Shown one piece after another: positions 1 through 12,662 of a DNA stretch of 64,000 bases (its first letter is position 1; each line of letters begins with the position of its first letter). The notes under the pieces are model-generated. The model was not told where the DNA came from and did no database searches. It saw nothing but the letters and a program-made list of their open reading frames with translations. The position numbers were made by a program, and so were the translations under genes. The stretch comes from Salvia splendens (lineage: Eukaryota; Streptophyta; Magnoliopsida; Lamiales; Lamiaceae), in assembly GCF_004379255.2 (NCBI RefSeq), contig NC_056042.1, positions 30,297,928-30,361,927 of the forward strand, written 5' to 3'.

Positions 1-1006
1 ATTTAGGAACATTATTTGTTTAGAATTACTAAAGAATTTTGAGAATTGTATATGTTGCCATGTTGGTACTTGGTATCCTATAATAACAACTATGTTAAAT
101 TTGGCATGCAAATGATCTTTCTTTTTAGTATTCCTGTGTAAGATGTACCGAAATTCGAAAACAACCCGTTATTAAAGTTTTCAAATTTGTTAACATCACA
201 TAATTAATGTTTTAATATTAAACGAAAGAATAAAAAAAAATTCCTTATGGACTACTTGAAATTATATGCTGGTTTTGATGATTGCAAGGTTTGATTTGGT
301 CTCTTATGGAAGTGAAAATTTACTTTGGAAAGTTATTCATTGACTTTCCTGTGTTACTTATTAGCCATTAACGAAGGTCGAATTCATAAATTTAATATGA
401 TATGTTATTCTTCTATCTCATTTATTTTTGAGTAGGCGTGGAAAAATTCTTTAAATTATGAATACCATTAAATTACGAAACATACTGCGTTCGTTTATTT
501 TAAACAAACCATAATAAGTTAATAGCTATACTACAAACAGTAAAAGATCATAAGTACTTATTTATGTGAATGTGATTATGAAAAATATTAATCAAAAGAT
601 CCTAATATGGAGTAGTGCAGTGATCTTGTATAGTTATAAAAAATATGGACATCTAATTCCAAAAAGAATTACAATGTAAAATACTGTAAATAAATAAACG
701 ATGGAAAACGGGGTTTGGTAGTTGGGACGGTGTTTACAAATGTTGTGATTGTGAACATAAAAAAAGCAAACTCGATCTCCATCGTTTACTATGGCGCGTG
801 AGTCTCACCTTCCCAAAATCAGTAATATGATTGGGCTGTGAGAGGTACGTGGGCCTGGAGAAAGTGAGTAGGTTAATTTTTGGTAATTAGTGTAATAAGT
901 TAAGGTGTCGGAATCTGATACCAACCGTGATTATGTGATTAGGCATATGATTGAGATTGCATCTCTGTCTTAGATTGCATCTCTGTCGGTTTTGTCATAA
1001 AATTGG
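1..1006. other. AT-rich intergenic DNA
   Basis: No supported gene. The stretch is AT-rich with stops in all frames, and I see no recognisable protein, RNA or repeat termini in it. Confidence 0.5.
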
Positions 1007-1174
1007 GGATGGGATCCCCTACTGTGCAAAATGTCACGGCAGGGGTGCTGTGGTAGATCTCACCACAAATTAATTTATCATACTTGTATTATTATTTTTC
1101 ATGTGCAAAATCAATGGTGAGATCCACCACAGCACCTCTGCTGTGGCATTTTGCACAGCAGGGGATCCCCATCC
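1007..1174. repeat. Palindromic MITE-like hairpin element
   Basis: Two arms of about 58-60 bp (1007-1064 and 1115-1174) are nearly perfect reverse complements, with a handful of mismatches and one G indel, around a 50-bp AT-rich loop. The outer ends read GGATGGGATCCCCT and the reverse complement of AGGGGATCCCCATCC. The transcript would fold into a long hairpin. This is a foldback or MITE element; the target-site duplication was not resolved. Confidence 0.8.
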
Positions 1175-1321
1175 ATAAAATCGTCGCGGTACTTCATAAC
1201 CAATTATATGGCGGAATCATATTTTATCAACAACATATTACTTCCCCTTTCTGCGAACATAAGTTTCATTTCTTAATTGCGATGCGTTCGTCAATAGAAG
1301 TTTCGGTTCACTTTGACTACA

Positions 1322-1493
1322 AATAGTGTATAGACCATATATTTCACCAATTCATTCAACTCACATTTCATTTAAAATTATTATATATAAATGAGACTCA
1401 TATTCCATTGACTTTTTTTAACTCATTTTACTTAACATTTCTTAACACCCGTGACGAAGAGAAATGAGACTCTTATTCACTAACGAAGGGAGT
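1322..1493. repeat. Truncated Stowaway-like MITE
   Basis: The right end reads GAAGGGAGTA and the body resembles the elements at 32334-32546 and 41042-41291 (AATGAGACTC, CCCGTG, ACTCTTATT). The left CTCCCTCC terminus is missing. Confidence 0.55.
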
Positions 1494-2084
1494 ATAAAAC
1501 ATTAAATTGAATTACAAACATCAGTTATATACTGATAATAAATATGGTTAATACTTTTTATTAAACCCAAGATAATAGAAGTATTTTCCTAATAGTATTT
1601 GCTATTGTTGGCATGTTTTATTGCTAGAGAGAAGGGTCCTTTGATTGACAATTGGCTTCGAAGGGTTATTTAATTCTTTTTGTTTATATGATTTGGTTAA
1701 GTTTTCACAACATGATCTACGATGTTCTTTACTCTGGGCCATAAGAATGTCGTTGTTATTGAATAAAGCTACCATGATTTATACTATTATATGCAAGGAG
1801 CCGAGAACTCTATAGGCCATATTTATAGTACGAAGGTTGAATTTGTTTGCAATTATCTCATAGCTAACAATATTAGTTGTCTACATATAATAAATATTGT
1901 TGATGGTTTTCAATCGAAGAACATTGTTTTACTTACTTGTGGTGAGTCCACCGTGACTCCGTGAGTGTGGCAGTGAACATCTGATGTGTAATCCGCCTAA
2001 GTGTTTGGTTATTAGATTTTGTCTCATTATTTCCCAATTATGTCACATTAATTAAGGTGTTTACTCGATTTTGCTTAGTATTCG

Positions 2085-2455
2085 AGATCTCATCTTTCTT
2101 ATTAAGCCAACATTATAATGAGCATTTGTTCCTTGTTTGTAACATGATAAATCATTGCGCAATTCGTGTTTCAGTTTCAGTATATGATAGCTTGTAACTA
2201 AATTTTGTATTTGAAACTAGTTGATATGAGGTCGCCATACTAGTTTTGTTATGTCCACACACTATTTTATGTTGAAACACTAGCTTTTATATTACCTGCA
2301 TAAAATTATACTACTACTATGATCACAACTAGATATATACTCTAAAACAGAAAAACGAATTGTGCAATGATCTATCTAATTACAAGCAAACAAGGAATAA
2401 TTACGCAATATAATGATAGATAAAACATTAGCTTAATAAGGAAGACGTCATCTCT
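2085..2455. repeat. Inverted-repeat element, about 100-bp arms
   Basis: Bases 2085-2186 and the reverse complement of about 2336-2455 share an ordered series of matches: TTATTAAGC, TTCCTTGTTTG, ATCATTGC and CAATTCGT. The arms are diverged with small indels and flank about 150 bp of AT-rich DNA. This looks like an old non-autonomous DNA transposon; the family is not identified. Confidence 0.5.
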
Positions 2456-3329
2456 TCTTTTTTCTTATGAGGAATGTGATACGACGTCGGTCGTATCAGA
2501 GAGAAGGATCGACGGCGGAGGTCTCCTCCGTCCGTCAGGCAGTTTACTAGATTTGGAGAAAAATGAAAGAAAAATAACAAATGCAGGAAATTACTTCTCA
2601 TTCATCGTAAATGTGTTGACAAGTTCCCTTTTTATAACTAGACCCTAGGGCGGTTCGACTTCCTTTCTCCCGGAAAAGAACCACAACGAAAACCCGAAAT
2701 AGAGCTTATAAATACGCTCGACTTCCTACTCTATTACATTAGATAAACGAACATAACTAACTATAAATACTAACTCCTTACTTAGTCTTGGTCTCTTGGA
2801 AACGGATTGGAGGCCTCCTTATGCGAGGAGGTGGTGGAGCATGGAATGAAGGATTGACGATAGTTTCATCTATAGAGTCATCGATAGGCTCTTCTGCATG
2901 TGTCGGCGGAAGAGATGATGTTGGGTTCTTATCAGAAGGCGTTATAAACAATGTGAAAAAAGCAAGTAAGCGAGGTTATACAAGTGAGGTATAACTTCAG
3001 AAAAAAAAAATAATAATAAAAGTGTGTGTGAGTGTGTGTGAGAGAGAATTGGCTAAGCAATCGAGTGATAATGCCTGGAGCCAAATAGAAAAAGAGAGAA
3101 ATAAAAATGTTAAGAAGCCAAATAGAAGTTTGAATTTTCCATTAAGAGTGTTAAGAAGTTTACAATTGTTTGGGTTTGGCCCAAATTAGACAGCTATTAT
3201 TAAATGTGCCCCTTCAAAATTAATGTCATGTGGAAGCCCATTAATTATTTGATTATTTCCTTATCACATTCTGATTATTCAAATGGTCCTATAATTATTC
3301 AGATTTTCTCACACTGAAAACCTAATTTC
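2456..3329. other. Intergenic region upstream of the Myb/SANT-like gene
   Basis: No gene is supported. It includes a short CG-rich patch (2490-2535) in AT-rich surroundings and a GTGTGTGAG microsatellite near 3018-3045. A 68-codon open frame at 2788-2994 has no recognisable content and no ATG at its listed start, so I do not call it. Confidence 0.4.
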
Positions 3330-4984
3330 TTAATTTTTGATACTATGATCTGAATTGAATCTCCACTGCGTCCAATTCAACTGTTCGCTCTCCCGTTAGT
3401 TTTTCCGATCAGGTGAATTTTCTTCCCTCCATATCTTCTATGCTTGTTGAATTTCCATATTTTGTTACTGCTCTTGTCTATTTTCAGCGAAATGTCGTTT
3501 ATTTTTTAATTGAAAGTGATTTTTCAAGTTTAGGTATTTGGTTTGGGAATCTATGATTTAGGGTTTATGGTTGCAGCACAAATTTTGATTTCGTTCGCTT
3601 TCTGATTACCAGCATTGATAATTTTTTAACTTTTCATGGAGATTGAGTAGCAGTTGTATGTGGTGAGGCTTCTCAGTTGTGTGTGATTGAACTACTTGTT
3701 TGGGTTTTTGATGAAACGAAGTGATCATGTTAGTACACTCTTGTTCAAAGAATCCAGGAATGATGTATCCGGCGTTGTTGTGTATGGAAGTAGCAGCTGA
3801 GTTGATCAGTTATTGTTTTCCCTTCCTCATATAGACTTAGGGCACTTAGTTGAAATATTTGGTATGATAATAACTATGGTGGCTTAACTACTAGGCAGCC
3901 CTCCTCTTACTGTTATTTTGTATTCATCTATGCAAGTGCTAGAATTCATATCAAACTGGTCAACTGGTGGCCAGAGTGATTTTATTTTTCATGTTTGTTT
4001 AATTCTAAGATGAACTTTATAAGGAGCAGTTTGGTAATAGCTTATTTTATCAGTCCATTAGAGTATTTTGAAAGTTGAAACTGTTTGAGAAGCTAAAATT
4101 AGAGATTTGGCATGCTAGGTGAAAAGATAACTCATAACGTTCCCTTCATTTATACTACTAGTAAACAATGATTTATTTGTAAAAGTTGAATTATGAACTC
4201 TTTGTTCTCTTGGGCTGATTATTCGCTCCCGTCTGAATTAGTTGATTGTCTAGTTTGTTTCTCTATTTAATAACTCTTCCTACTGGAACTTGGCATGTAG
4301 TTATGATGCTTTTAGTACATGGTTTGCTGTGAATGATTTAATCATTTAGTTGAATCAGTGATTTCTACTAAGCAATAAAAGGAAATATTATAACTACAAG
4401 GTTCACTTTTACAATGGCATCCACTCTAAAACACATGTACAAAGTTTTTACCTTGATGTAAAATATTGAGAAAACTAGTTCCAAGTCAGTTAGGTCTCGT
4501 TTTGCTGGTAATAAACAGAAATAATATTTGAACAATTTTATGATTTAGTTATGGAAATAGGAAACATTACAAGTAACTAAAGTTAAGTAACTAAGAAAGA
4601 ATATGTCTGTGAAGTGAAGTGTGAATACAAACTTCCAAACATTTTTCTTTGTCTGACTAGCAGAACCTGCTATTTCAGCTTTGAGATTATTAAAAAGGCT
4701 GAAGAAACCAAGAGCAAGATAAACTTCCTGATTAAAACTGATGGGCTAAAAAAGCTATGCCCTTTCTGTCTGGTACCTTATCCAGTTGCATCCCTGAACT
4801 TAATTTGAGCTTTTCACGACATAGGGCATTTGACATAATTGCTTGAATTTACTCGCTAAGCATAATCTGTTTCTTCTAAGAATGATTTGTCTTCATTGCA
4901 TTTAAAAAATTACTGGTGGATGAAGAAACCCGGTCTAGGGTTACCCGGTCTAAGGTTTTTATTCTACTTAATTCGGACAGTGTG

Positions 4985-6226
4985 ATGTGGGACACACTTG
5001 CAGAAGAGCAGAGCCAACATTTCAATCGCATATGCAAAATTTGGGGTGAGGATCTGACCAAGGTAAGGTCGTCTCTTACATTCAACTGAAAACATATTGA
5101 TGATCCTTAATGTGCTGTTCAGTAGTGTCAGTTCAAAGTTTGGTTATCTTCTTTAAATCATTTTCATACCTTGCCGAAAATATTTTTCTGATGCTTTGCC
5201 TGCATGATTCTACAGATGGATGGTGAATCTAATGGGCAACAACCCAAGCAAGAACGATTGAGGATGAGATGGACTCCTGCACTTGATAAAGTTTTCGCAG
5301 ATATTGTAGTGGAACAGATTCGACAGGGAAACAGACCAAATAATATTTTCGACAAGAAAACATGGAGTCAGATCCGCGAGGAATTTAATAAGCAGACTGG
5401 TCTCAGTTTTAATAACAATCAGTTAAGAAAGCATCTTGACGTTCTGCGTACACGTTATCACAATTTGCAATCCACTTTTACACAGAATGATGCAATAATG
5501 TCAGATCCATGCTACATGGGTTATGATCGATGGGAAGATATTGGGGTATCTCTCTTTTCTGTCACTCTTATCTGCATAAAGACATTGTTGAAGTTCTCAA
5601 TTAACTCATTTTTATGAATCCCAACATTCATTCAGGCACAAGCAAAGATGGAACCAGCAAAGACGAAGGAATATTCCATTTATGAGCAGCTATGCACAAT
5701 ATTTGCAGATTCAGGTGTGGATGGAAAATACGCCCAATCAAGCCACTACGGAAAACTGAACATGTCAGATGGGATTGATCAGTTTGGTTCAGAAGATGCA
5801 AACCAAAGTCCTAAAACACCATCCACGTCGAAATCTATGCTAGGAAATGGACCTTCACCCCAGAACATTAACAAGAGCGTGGCTGAGAAAAAGAGAAAGC
5901 GTATATCTGAAGTTGGATCTATCTCAGATCAAAGTGAATGGAATCATGAGCTAAGTGATACTATGGCGGAAGCCTTCTTGGATATGATGCAGTCCTCTAG
6001 GATTCGAACAGCCACAAAGCCTCAAAATGATGAAAGATTCTCAATCACAAACTGCATAAAAGCATTGGACAAGATTGAAGGCATTGATGACAATCTTTAC
6101 TATGCTGCCTTAGATCTGTTTGAGAATCCTAATGTCAGGGAGGTGTTCCTATCTCTGCAGAATGACTACCTTCGACTAACATGGTTGCAGGAAAAATGTG
6201 GTGGTTTTGCTCCGTTTACCTATTGA
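4985..6226 (+). CDS. Myb/SANT-like DNA-binding domain protein
   Basis: Coding exons are 4985-5062, 5216-5545 and 5636-6226, giving about 332 aa. The junctions AAG|GTAAGG, CAG|ATG, GGG|GTATCT and CAG|GCA keep the frame. A likely 5'UTR exon ends at 3412 (CAG|GTGAAT). Residues about 40-110 (RMRWTPALDKVFADIVVEQI onward, with WSQIREEFNKQTG and LRKHLDVLRTRYHNLQ) match the Myb_DNA-bind_3 type found in L10-interacting MYB-like plant proteins. A basic KKRKR stretch lies in the middle. The C-terminal helical block around ALDLFENPNVREVFLSL is also typical of the family. These proteins are related to the Myb-like partner of PIF/Harbinger transposases and act as nuclear DNA binders. The start is uncertain: ATG at 5216, the first bases of exon 2, is an alternative that removes 26 residues. 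The gene is convergent with DPH5. Confidence 0.82.
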
Positions 6227-6723
6227 GTTCTGGTTCCCGACGCCTCTTTTTGACCGTGGGTGCAGTGTCTCTTTTGCTTGTAAAGTACACAAATCTTTTG
6301 ATCGATTAGAGCAGTGTATAGGAAATAGGATGATACTTTATAGGAGGTTACATAAATTTGGTAGTAATTTTAGTTTGCAGATAAAATCTCTCTGAAAAAG
6401 GCATTTCTTAGCATGCTCAGGTGTATTATATAGCCTTTTGTTTATTATTTGCATTGCTTATTTTTATACATGTTCAAACGGCCATGCTCATGTGCCTCAA
6501 TAAATTCTCTCTTGTGAAAATTCAATGGCATAAACACAGGCATAAATAAAGCTTTTCTTTTCAATTGCAAATCACTGAATAATTTATAAGCTTACAATTT
6601 ATAGCCTCAAACTTAATGATAGAGATATTTCCAAAAGCATGCTGCAAGGAAATCGAATTCACAGTTTCGAATAATATAACAAAATTGTTTTACAATACTA
6701 TCCTAGAAAAGGATTAAGTTGTT

Positions 6724-8340
6724 TCAACTACTATTGATTGTATAAAACTGGAGCATCTCTTCTTCTATAGGGTGAGTATCACCCACAATCACAAGGCAGT
6801 GCAAAGGTGGGCCGAAGTCTAGCGTCAAGAGTTGCTCCATGGAGCCTGCAGCTATCATCTGATCTTCACAACCCACCCGCGCCAAACCAACACACGTCGT
6901 GTCTTTGTTGTAAGCTGAAATAAGAAGAGGAAATAGTTAAACAACATAACCCCACTTAATGCACTAGGAGTTTCCAACTCACTAATTATTTACAGAGTTT
7001 GAAGTAGTATGCTTCACAAGAAAATCAACTAAACACTTGGTTCCAAATTAAAATGCTTATAGCAAGCTAATGAAAGAGATCACTTATTCGTCTACTCTGA
7101 AAACAAGAACAAGCTGAAATACCTGAATCCGGGTGGTTCTGCACGACCTCCAAGAGCTGTTCTATTGCTGTGTTTATAGTCATAAACCTTGGTGGCTCGT
7201 AAACCTTCTTCCCTCTGAAATTCGATACAGACAAAAAGTTACAAACTCCAACTAGTTTTAAGTAATGAGAGCGTTAACATTTACACGAGAACACATATCA
7301 ATTACTAACCTGCATAGCGACTCTAGTGAAGGCTCTTTCACCTTTATATCTGCAAATTGCAACATACCAATCAGACTAATAGAGTTAAGTGCACAATCTA
7401 TGATATATACGCTAACCATATCTTCAAAGCATCAATTTATCTAAACAGAAAAAACTCAATTCTAGAGACATGAAATGCAAGTGTGCAAATTATCAACGTT
7501 ACCTAACAGGCAAAGCGTATGCAATCCAAGTTTCCGGTTTCTTTTAATTTTTTCGTAAAAGCTATCAGGCTTCCAAGTTTCAGTGAAAAACGGGATTGAG
7601 ATCGTCTCTCCATAACGATAGAGCTGCAAGCCACAAACTCCAATGGCGTTCATAACTGAGGCATTGTGCACAACCTTAACATCCACACCCAACTTCTTAG
7701 CCCGGACAACGAGATCGGAATGTGTCGTTGCTCTGCAGACAAAGGACATAACAATTGAAACCATTGCAAATACATCCCAATAAACTCAAAATGTCAAAAC
7801 ATCATCCTAAGCCAATGACAAACATAATTGCAGCTAACAACCATCACCTCTTCTATCTACCAAACTACACAGTCCATCAACACAATTGAAAACAGGATAT
7901 CATCCAACAACAAAAAATCTTAAATCATTATACAATCAGAAATTCCAAAAATGAAAAAGAAGTAAAAAAATACCCAAAAGGGTCTCCAACGACCAGAAAT
8001 GCCACGCCAGAAACCAGAGCTTCTAACAGCATGTCATCTGCCTTCTCCTCCACCATTTCTCTGTCTGAAACAATTATAGATTTCCCATAAACCTTTTCCT
8101 GCAAATATTCACAAAGATGCAAACTTTATTGCTAAATCAACACAAAAACTTGAAAAGATGAAGAAAAATGAGAAATTAACTAAAACCCACCAATTTGGAG
8201 AGGCCATCGGAGGTGATGCCGAAGGAGAGGAGAGAAGTGTAGGCCTCCATATAAACTTTACTGCATTTCTTGATTGCTTCAAGCCCTCTTAGCGTGATGT
8301 CTTTCTCATCTCCTAACCCTAATCCTATTATGTATAACAT
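6724..8340 (-). CDS. DPH5: Diphthine methyl ester synthase
   Basis: Six exons on the minus strand (8191-8340, 7974-8098, 7503-7732, 7310-7349, 7123-7214, 6724-6914) join in frame through GT-AG introns to 275 aa, close to the usual 285. The enzyme methylates the diphthamide precursor on eEF2 using S-adenosylmethionine, in the cytosol. Hallmarks are the N-terminal [40 protein letters not shown] (across exons 2/3), [19 protein letters not shown] and [17 protein letters not shown], all typical of the tetrapyrrole-methylase fold of DPH5. An upstream in-frame ATG at 8448 would add 36 residues, but the family starts at MLYIIGLG. All key motifs are intact, so the gene looks functional. Its 3' end faces the Myb/SANT-like gene about 0.5 kb away. 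Confidence 0.95.
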
Positions 8341-8526
8341 CCTCGGCTTTTCCGGATTCTTCTCTTCCTCTTCTATTGTGCGGAATTGGTGTAGTTTTGC
8401 GAGATCCCAACTCTGCTGTCTCAAATATGCCAATTGATTCACAGACAATACATAAAGTCACAAACCCTAGATAAACCCAGGTAATCAATAGATTTAATTA
8501 AAATTAAGATGATTTAATTACAAGTC

Positions 8527-8609
8527 GTCGATATTTCCGAGTGGTTAAGGAGACAGACTTGAAATCTGTTGGGCTTCGCCCGGCCCAGATTCGAACCCTG
8601 CTGTCGACG
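8527..8609 (+). tRNA. tRNA-Ser(TGA), probably degenerate
   Basis: The acceptor stem GTCGATA pairs with TGTCGAC. The anticodon arm CAGAC-TTGAAAT-CTG gives anticodon TGA, and a long variable arm (TTGGGCTTCGCCCG) fits class II tRNA-Ser. The T stem is poor: CCAGA against CCTGC has two mismatches at its ends, and the B box starts AGATTCGAACC rather than GGTTCGAA. It sits about 190 bp upstream of DPH5 in the opposite orientation and may be non-functional. A second damaged copy lies at 35728. Confidence 0.75.
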
Positions 8610-11600
8610 TTTCTTTCTTTTTTTTTCTTCCAAATATTGTCCTTTTCAAATAAATGAGAATTATCATTTTCGTTCAAAATAATTATCACTTTGGTAGTAA
8701 ATAACTACTCTCTTCATCTCAAGTTAATCAATTCATATTCCTTTTGGATGTCAAAATTTAATGAGTCATTTCATTTGTTGTCAAATAATATCAATCAATT
8801 TAATTGAAAACAAACTCCAATTTATCAGGCCCAGTAACGTTATACCCAATTACTATTAGGCCTTATCCAAGTTGGTTTCCCTTGCCATCAAAATAAATAC
8901 TAGAATAAGTAACTAAATTCATAATTCCTAATGTGTTACTGTAGCTTCTGAATTAGAAAATAAATACTAGAATAAGTAATTTATAAGCCTGTCCCTATAA
9001 TCCACCTTATAAGTTATAAACATCACATAATCCATTTCCATTGAATAAAAAGTATAAATAAATTCATGCATTATTTATTTGATAGCATCCACTTAATTCA
9101 ATATTTGGTTGATACTATTATGAAAGTTTGACTTAAACATATTTGCTAGTTATTGACAGCAGTTGACAACCTGCTCAAGATTAGATTGGACCCTAGTGAC
9201 ATTGACTTAATTAATTTGATAAATAAATTAATCTTAAGTAGCACCAACAACTTAGGAAAAAAATCATTTCTGCCTCCACTAGACTCTTCCATATGTATAT
9301 GTATAGTCCAATTTCAAATGCACACTATATATAATGCACATGGCATGTATGTCCCCACCAACACCAAGTGAGGCAAAATTGGGAATTTTGGTATAGATTG
9401 GCAATGGGCATGGGTTATGAATGTGACATTCCAACAAACCATTTTATGATGAAGCCATGTTGGGAGAGTGACCACATTTGCTATTATGGCCATCAAGAAT
9501 TGCTTCTAAATTGTTTTTTACTTTAACTTTTTAAGTAAGGTAGGATCCAATGCTTTTGGGGAATTGGAGACATATCATATCCCTTTTCCCTTAAAGTACA
9601 CCCTGAATAAAATAACGTAACAGATAACACATATGGGTGAATTTTGGGGGAAAAATCATGATCTAAAAATCAATTTAATTTTTTGAATTTTGATTAATGA
9701 AAGGTTATGATTGAATATTTTCATGTGGAATACTGCTTCCATGAATGTGCAAAAGTGATTTTTAATGATTATTTATACTTTTTATGTACATAACAATGCT
9801 CTCATTATGATTATAATGCGTATTAATTCTTTATTAAAAGAATTAAGATTTTATTTCTAACTACCTTTAATATAGAGTGAGATAGGTATTCTTTTTCATT
9901 CTTTATGTGATTGGTAAGCCACTGTGAGCATTTTGCCTCCTAACATTAATGACTAAACAACCAAAACTTGTATGGTCATTGGATAAGATGTATGGTCTTA
10001 ATCAAAACGGGAATACTAATTAGTTATCAAGATTAAATTAAATAGTCTGTATAATTATTTTAGAAATTGGCTATTTACATTTTGTTTAGTATATATAGGA
10101 AATTTCGTTTTTTTCACACACATTAATTTCATCTTAATTAGATAACTAATAAAGAGGGCTATGTTTTGGAGGTTATAATGAGTCTATCGTTCTTTAGGTT
10201 ATGAGGGAAATTTTTCAGAATGGTTAATGATGGATTTAATATAAAATGTGCTTTGAGTTATAAGTCATGCCTATTAGTTATGAATCTAAGCACTCCACTT
10301 ATGATCAAGTAATTCAGAAAAATCATGACAGGAATTAATTTTATGTAATTATAAGCAGATCACTAATTGTTCATGTAGACATTTTCATGTTGTTTTTACT
10401 AGTATTTTCAATATATTAGTATGATCGAAATGATATAAATCAGCAACAAAACATCAATTTTAGTACAGTGTGTTTTAAACGGTTGGTGGATCAAATAGTA
10501 CTAATAGAGAATCATTCAATATTGGGGAGTCTATTATGCTAATGCTAGTACAATAATTATACTATTGAAATGTTTACCTTCACTTTTGAGAACAACACTT
10601 ATTTTTCCTAGATTTCCATAATTTATTTCAGGAATCCCTTAGATATGAATAAAGATGGCTTCTTTTGATCGTGGTGTAAAATTACTAAATTCACTGTGTA
10701 ATTAATTGAGATGGAAATATTTTTTACATGAGTTTATATATATAGGGTGATTTTTTCCAGTGCAATAAATTACATAGTGGAAATTGTTAGTAGTAGTAAA
10801 TAATGCTCTTATCACTTCAGATAAATTTACTACAAATGGAATTGATCATTTTTCCTATACTATCCAAAATATAAAAAAAATACTATGAAGATAGTAGTGA
10901 TTGTTTTATCACTTTCGCATGAAATAATATAATTATCGCACCAAACGTAATGATGAGTCGCATAGACTTAAATAAAGAAAAACATTAGAGGCAATATTAT
11001 TTTATTCCTAAAACCATAATCTCAAACAAAAGTCTATCCATCAATCAGATCATGGACTTGATTAGTTTCTAATTAACAATATAAGTGATTTTTTTTATGC
11101 TGCTGATATATGACAAGAAGAAACAGAAAATTATTTACACTTTAAAAAGTTAGTCTATGCATGCATTAAAGTCCAAATAGCCGTTGGATGGCCTCAATTA
11201 TTTAGATTGAAGGTTAATTCAAAAGCTCAACAAGCGTGACAATATATGGAGATTCTATCTCTTTTCTTTGCTATTCCTTTATTTCTTTTCCTTCCACACA
11301 AAACCGTTTCTTTTATTTCATGGAATTCATTATGCCTAGTATAAACACTACTCCTATTTTAATTTATTTAACGACGATTAGCTATCTTTATTAGAGTTTT
11401 TATAGCATATAACCATCAACTTAATTTTTAATAATAAATAAATATACATACTCTAAATATTACTCCCTCCGCCCCAATAAATATGAAACATTTGAGTTTC
11501 AGCACGAGATTTTATGTAGTGTTGTTTTGTGAGTTAATGAAGAGAGAGTAGGGTAAGATAGGTGTAAAAGTAGAGAGAATATTGTTTCTATTTTAAGAAA

Positions 11601-12349
11601 CGTTTCATTTTTAATGGGACAAATAAAAAAAGAAAACGTTTCATTTTTAATTGACAGTGGAGTATAAATTTCCCATAAAAAGTTTAGGGAATTAAGAATT
11701 CAAATAAAGAGTAAACTGATCATAATGATATAAGTAGTTTGTTCAAGTTTAGTTTGTTTCCTTCAAAATTGTCCATAAAAGAAGAAAACATAAATTAAAA
11801 AAGGATTATGCTTCGAAAAATATGGTACCTGGTTATGTACTTAGTAAATTGTGGTACACAAACATCATCATATAATTATATGAGGTGGACATTACTTAAT
11901 TACAATTCAAACAATTAATGTATAAGATGATTAAACAGGAATATGGATATTCATTATTCGCCATTTTTATTAGTAATTATAGATATGAATGATTAAGTAT
12001 TCAATTAGTATAAAACTAAGCAAAATAAACTGTCTTTTAAATGAGAAAGCTTTGAATCGGGACTGTGTAGTTAAAGTGCAACTATACATTTTGTAAAGGA
12101 AATTAAAGGGAGATTCTACAATTTTTGTATTATCTGCCAATGAGTTTTAAATTTTGATTTATAGACATTTTATAATTGTGCAAATAGCTCTTCAGTTTTA
12201 ATTTAAATTCATGACATTTTTGCTTATATCAATAAATGTTCACTTGAATTTAAATTTATAGATATTCTCTCGGGTTCCAGGATTTAGATTAGAATTAGAA
12301 CAGTGTTAGATTTATTTGAATATCATATTATTTCGAGATTAATAATATA
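8610..12349. other. Gene-poor AT-rich region
   Basis: No coding gene is supported over about 3.7 kb. A partial MITE-like end (CTCTTCATCTCAAGTTAATC) lies near 8708-8780 and a Stowaway-like MITE at 11463-11662. Short open frames at 9153-9371 and 9314-9496 show no protein-like composition. Confidence 0.5.
11463..11662. repeat. Stowaway-like MITE
   Basis: The left end is TA|CTCCCTCCGCCCC and the weak right end is CAGTGGAG|TA. The internal sequence has inverted AAACATTTGAGTTT- and AACGTTTCATTTTTA-type segments. The TA flanks and CTCCCTCC terminus match the other MITEs in the window. Confidence 0.7.
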
Positions 12350-12389
12350 GTTGAGATGGCCGAGTTGGTCTAAGGCGCCAGATTAAGGT

Positions 12390-12422
<33 letters not shown>

Positions 12423-12430
12423 TCTCAACA
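12350..12430 (+). tRNA. tRNA-Leu(AAG)
   Basis: The 81-nt cloverleaf has acceptor GTTGAGA pairing with TCTCAAC, a D arm with GGCCGAGTTGGTCTAAGGC, anticodon arm CCAGA-TTAAGGT-TCTGG (anticodon AAG), a long variable arm and a perfect T arm GTGGG-TTCAAAT-CCCAC. No intron and no encoded CCA. It appears intact. Confidence 0.95.
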
Positions 12431-12662
12431 ATACTAGTTTTTTTATTCCACCTACTCCAACAATAATTAATTTTATACTCCACATTTTAAGTTTACCCAC
12501 TCTCAACAATAACTAATTTTTAATATTTACTTTCTTCTACTTTTCAAGTATATAACAGAAACTGATGTGATATTATATGATGCTATTGCACAATATTTAA
12601 TATTTTTAGGTCTTCACTTTCTTCTATCTTAGAATTATAGTAACAGAAACTGATGTGATATA
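12418..12662. repeat. Short direct duplications downstream of tRNA-Leu
   Basis: The last 15 bases of the tRNA region (CCCACTCTCAACAAT) recur at 12496-12510. A second diverged pair, CTTTCTTCTA...ACAGAAACTGATGTGATAT, occurs at about 12529-12573 and 12615-12662. Both suggest local replication slippage or repair duplication. Confidence 0.65.

Noticed and set aside
2788..2994. 68-codon ORF near a GC-rich patch
   Set aside because: It begins at a non-ATG codon and has low-complexity Gly/Ser content with no splice context or family match.
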